A stretch of 64,000 nucleotides of DNA from NCBI GenBank assembly GCA_943735955.1, contig OX030957.1:1427001-1491000 (forward strand), read 5' to 3'. Positions 60,018-64,000 of the stretch are shown here, one piece after another. Within the stretch, counting starts at the first letter, position 1; each line of letters opens with the position of its first letter. This DNA comes from Piscicola geometra (lineage: Eukaryota > Annelida > Clitellata > Hirudinida > Piscicolidae). Under the pieces are notes generated by a model, which had not been told where the DNA came from, did not search any database, and worked only from the letters and a program-made list of their open reading frames with translations. The translations under genes and the position numbers were made by a program.

Positions 60018-63000
60018 TCAAACGCTATCCTCGCTTTTGTGGAAAGGACCACTGGCATTGAAAGAGGTCTCTTGTGGAGTGTGTGGCAAGAGCGAGAATA
60101 GATCGAAGGTTGACTGGTCAGAGTCGCTGTAACTCGGAAGAAGCAGTCCGAACCGCTGGAGGAGGTCGGAGGGAAGAAGGAGGTGACCGAGCAAGTAGTG
60201 ATGCTTGCCGTTGAAGCTCCTGCAGCAAGTCAAAGGAACCAGCGTTGAGATGAGCGTCTCAGGCTGCATCAATGAGTTCTGGAGGCTGTGTGAGTTGCAC
60301 AGAGCATTTGCTTGATCTTCTGTGCAGTAGTCATCGTCCCAGCCTGTTATGAGTGGGTAAACAGTTTAATAGATGAAAAATAATATAAGTGGCAAACGTT
60401 ATACTAGCAGGAGTGTGTAAAAAGTTGTATAAATAAAAAAGTAAAAAAAGACTGAAAAAATTTAAAAGTGTGATCGTGGTTCACAGATACCTGAAGGACA
60501 ATCGATGCTGACGACTGGCAGCTTAGATCTGACGATGGTTTGAATGAAATTGTGGATGTCTGCTGGAATGGGCCTCTCAACGTCGAAGCCGTAAATGGCA
60601 TCGATGATGACGTTGTACGAGTCGGTGAGGAGCTGGGCTTCCGAGGGGAGGTAGTAGAGGAAAGGAATGCCCAGTCTCTCACACTGCCTTTTCGTCGCTT
60701 CCTCCAGCGATGTGGAAGGGACGTGAGGATAGAAAATTGTAGGCCTGTAGCCCTAGTGGGTTGGAAAAGATGGATATGTCATATGATTGAATACTTTCTG
60801 TTTTATTTTGCATTTTATATATTCTGCAATGTATTGCTGCATCACAGCAATCCGCAACTGCTCACAAAGGATTTCAGGTGTCTGCTGCAGACGAGTCCTT
60901 CTATGCCATTGAGGCCTGGTCCACAACACACCAGCAGAGAAGCCTTGTCCTTCGACAGACTGCTCTTCGGGTAGACCTGCATTTCGAGGTTTTAAGATCA
61001 TGGTAGCAATTTGAACGCCTCTGTAGTTTGGGATGAGTGATAAAATTATACATATAACTCACATATTCGTCATTATTCAGTTTATAATAATAATAATAAT
61101 CATGACGAGCATTATTATAGTGGCGTATAACTCGAACTGGCTTCCAAGCCACTTGGGCTGCATATTTTCATTTGCGCTGTTGGGTTACTAGGGCATTGGT
61201 TGCACTTGAAGCTAGAACCTTTCATTATTGGTCAAGATGAGAGTCGTTGCAAACTCAGCTACCCGTTTAAACAATAAACTTTTTTTACTTTTTATCCAAT
61301 TGAATTATTTGTTATAATTAGAACTGAAGGATAATCAAGTTTTGATGACTTTAAAAAGCAAATGATCACGCTCATTTAAAGTTATTTTCCGTTACACGAA
61401 AGCTTCGTTTATATCTTTTTCCCCAACGCTTCGATTAGCAATTTATATCGAAATTAATCTTCATTAAGTAAAAACCTTCAATGAATTTAGAATGGAATAC
61501 GGAATAAAATAGAATTTTTTTTCAGAATTAGGAATCATTTCGGATGAATAAGTTTGAGCAGGTCTTTCCATGTAGCCTTTCATTTGGAGCTATCGTTTTC
61601 ATGCAAATCAGACCTCAATGAAAAGAATGATGTTGAGTCACAATGCTGGTTGCTTGGTTACGAAGCCTTGTGCTTTCAAAACTCAGAAAATACTGTGCAA
61701 AATGTGGAAAGTCTTGTGTTGTAGAATGTAAAAGATTTATTCAATAATGCTTTCAACGGTAAATGAATTTACGGTTTGTGCATCTTTTCATATGCGAACT
61801 TTCGTGTGAAAATAATGGCGTTGGAGATGGTTTACGTATTCAATTTAAAATTGGTGGTTGAGTGCAAATCTGTTTTTTCATTAATCATTTCGAATGAAAC
61901 ACTCGAGGTAACTGATCGCAACGGAGCACTTTAAGCTTACGGCTAAACTTTCTGATTAAATTGGCAAGCTTTTTTTATACAAGATTAACACTCTTAGGGG
62001 GAGCATTGGCAACTTCTTGTGGGATATTGTTTCATTGAGAAAGCAATGTCAGGTCTTCACGGTCTCCGTACTAGTACAGATGTTTTTCTAGAAAATCAAC
62101 GATCAATAAAAGTCTCCACTGATGAGTGTTTCCTCCTCTACCAGCTCTATCTTAACATTTCAAACCTTCATACGCCTTGTCATCAAATGTGATTGCAGCA
62201 ATGTACGACGTAGAAGTAGCAAAGTGAAGATGATGATGAGGGTGATGATGATGATGATGAGGATGAGGATGAGGATGAGGATGATGGTGAGGATGATGAT
62301 GATGATGATGATGATGGGGATGATGATGATGTTGATGATGATGTAGCAAAGTGAATTGCACCTTGACGAAGAGAGTAGCGCACAGGAAACCAATGGTTTC
62401 GACGATCTGTTCGAGCTTCAAGTGGTACTCTGTCGTCAGCTCTGCATACAATTCTCTGGCTGTCCCGAAGCTGGGGTGTTTGGGTGGCTGTTAAAAATTT
62501 GTGTCCAGCAAGTTTTTGAAACGTTAGTGGTGGGCTGTTTGCAAGCATTCGATTTCGATAACGGGCTTCATTAATAATTTTTATGTAAATCATTCTATGA
62601 TTCATTTTTTCAAAAGACTATTCATCAAAGGTAGTTGAAAGCTTTCAATTTTTTACTTTAAATCTTTTCAAGAAATCACTAACAAATTTAATGAATAAAA
62701 GTTGTCATCAAAAAGTTTCATAAAGGTCCTGTTGAAGGCACTAGAAGCTTTTAAAAGCACCGCCCACCTCACGTAGGAAATCTTTTCTGTCAGCAAACTC
62801 GCAACAGCTTTGGGATGACTGTTCTTGCGACGAAAGGAAAATCTCGAAGACCTTTCCATCGCTATTTCTTTCAGTAGTTATTCATCATTAGTTTCTTCCT
62901 AACGAACTAACACACTTCCCAGTCATAAAACTATTTTTTCCAAAAACTGTTTAATAAACTCAAACTTACCCGGGCTGAAGAGATATTAGAAATGTTTCCA

Positions 63001-63102
63001 ACACTTTTCTCGAGAATGAATTCAATAGACTGACGACGAGATTCTGTTTGGAGTCTCAATGCAGACTCGATCGGAGTGTAAGCACGACTTCCTGCATCCA
63101 TA
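60018..63102 (-). CDS. YJEFN3: YjeF_N-domain protein, YJEFN3/NAXE-like
   Basis: Clear exons: 62470-62362, 60976-60866, 60752-60491, 60343-60018. An upstream exon near 62872-62773 (AMERSSRFSFRRKNSHPKAV...ISYV) joins the first in phase. A candidate first exon starts MDAGSRAYTPIESALRLQTE at 63102, but its phase does not fit directly, so the N-terminus is provisional. Domain order matches NAXE/YJEFN3: ELYAELTTEYHLKLEQIVET; VYPKSSLSKDKASLLVCCGP; GLVCSRHLKSF; GYRPTIFYP; LGIPFLYYLPSEAQLL; NVIIDAIYGF; VVSIDCPSGWD; MQPETLISTLVPLTCC; HHYLLGHLLLP. Known role of NAXE: epimerisation of NAD(P)HX; AIBP-type members bind apolipoprotein A1. Here the GPGNNGGDG loop reads GPGLNGIEG, so the substrate loop is altered as in YJEFN3. 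It may lack epimerase activity. Confidence 0.83.
62224..62342. repeat. (GAT)n microsatellite in the YjeF gene intron
   Basis: GATGATGAGGAT array just after the donor of the exon ending at 62362. It is open in several frames but intronic. Confidence 0.92.
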
Positions 63103-63470
63103 CGCTATTGCATATAGATTTAAGTTGTGAAGGCATCGTCATATCTGTGAGAGCATACAAACTGTCTGTAGCATTGTAGGATTGAGGAGGGACGTACAAA
63201 GTGGATTAAAGGCTTGCAATAATGACATTAGAACGACGATAGCATGAACATTACGTAGTTAAGGTAGCAATATAAATATCGCAGGGGCTTCAAACTAAAC
63301 AATGCTGTGTGAAAAAAGGTTTTGGCAATATTTTTACAAAACTGTCTACTCGCAAAGTGAGTTGTCTATAACTAGTAAGAAAACACTGTAAGAGGCATTC
63401 ATTAGGTAATAAAGTAGGCGAGCAAAAGTAGATTGGCAATTAACTGGCAATTCGATAGGAACGGACTCAA
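63103..63470. other. Upstream flank of the YjeF gene
   Basis: AT-rich, no gene recognised. It is bounded on the right by the G-rich minisatellite. Confidence 0.5.
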
Positions 63471-63471
63471 A

Positions 63472-64000
63472 GGGGAGGGGGCATGATGGGAGGGGCATGA
63501 TGGGAGGGGGCATGATGGGAGGGGCATGATGGGAGGGGCATGATGGGAGGGGCATGATGGGAGGGGGCATGATGGGAGGGGGCATGATGGGAGGGGGCAT
63601 GATGGGAGGGGGCATGATGGGAGGGGCATGATGGGAGGGAGGCATGATGGGAGGGGCATGATGGGAGAGGGGCATGATGGGAGGGGGGCATGATGGGAGG
63701 GGCATGATGGGAGGGGCATGATGGGAGGGGGCATGATGGGAGGGGCATGATGGGAGGGAGGCATGATGGGAGGGGGGCATGATGGGAGGGGGGCATGATG
63801 GGAGGGGGGCATGATGGGAGGGGCATGATGGGAGGGGCATGATGGGAGGGGGCATGATGGGAGGGGCATGATGGGAGGGAGGCATGATGGGAGGGGGGCA
63901 TGATGGGAGGGGGCATGATGGGAGGGGCATGATGGGAGGGGGGCATGATGGGAGGAGGGCATGATGGGAGGGGGGCATGATGGGAGGGGGGCATGATGGG
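63472..64000 (+). repeat. G-rich minisatellite GGGAGGGG(G)CATGAT, runs off the window
   Basis: About 33 copies of a 14-17-bp unit, GGGAGGGG followed by 0-2 G and CATGAT. Length variation is confined to the G run. It continues past position 64000. Three long minus-strand ORFs over it (poly CPSHHAPP) are repeat artefacts. Confidence 0.97.

Noticed and set aside
63346..63994. Three overlapping minus-strand ORFs of 175-210 codons rich in Cys, Pro, Ser and His
   Set aside because: Translation of the G-rich minisatellite complement; open in three frames at once, no start context.

Overview
The window is nuclear DNA from an invertebrate animal. It has many-exon genes with GT-AG introns, an AT-rich intergenic background, GC-richer exons and very heavy simple-sequence content. 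The genes are animal housekeeping and neuronal ones: KDM6/UTX demethylase, Staufen, BNIP3, WRNIP1, DDX10, an anion-selective Cys-loop receptor, and a relative of the HOIL-1/SHARPIN ubiquitin-like fold. I cannot name the phylum from sequence alone. No bacterial, viral or organellar features were found.

Layout, left to right. A 5' (ACT)n tract is followed by an orphan 507-codon ORF ending in a membrane anchor (343-1866). About 5 kb of mostly empty AT-rich DNA follows, containing one isolated minus-strand signal-peptide exon (3862-3906). Next come a seven-exon chymotrypsin-fold protease (+, 7189-9458) and an eleven-exon Cys-loop anion channel (+, 9924-14057). DDX10 RNA helicase (-, 14258-23034) carries an inserted hAT transposon in one intron and acidic tracts encoded by GAT repeats. 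It shares a 356-bp divergent promoter with a BNIP3-type mitophagy receptor (+, 23391-24489). A KDM6-type H3K27 demethylase runs convergently (-, 24951-29689). A tRNA-Leu(CAG) (+, 30841-30924) and an intronless secreted LRR protein (-, 31866-33653) follow. WRNIP1 (-, 34932-45193) holds a 5.8-kb 19-bp minisatellite in one intron and a 1.35-kb palindromic foldback element with tRNA-like arms in another. WRNIP1 is divergent from Staufen (+, 46126-49739). Then come an intronless ankyrin protein (-, 50455-53121), a short HOIL-1/SHARPIN-like UBL gene (-, about 55.14-56.55 kb), two neighbouring four-helix membrane proteins that look like tandem paralogues (-, 57003-58065 and 58361-59494), and a YJEFN3/NAXE-like gene (-, 60018-about 63.1 kb). 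The window ends inside a G-rich minisatellite.

The genes do not form an operon or one pathway. The clearest functional pairing is the shared BNIP3/DDX10 promoter, which holds a CACGTG box and a forkhead-type site. The most unusual items are the foldback element with inverted tRNA-like modules, the intact-ended hAT insertion, the higher-order structure of the 19-bp minisatellite, the pair of unassigned four-helix membrane proteins, and active-site changes in the protease and in the YjeF-domain protein. Exon boundaries were read by eye from splice consensus, phase and family similarity, so single boundaries may be off.
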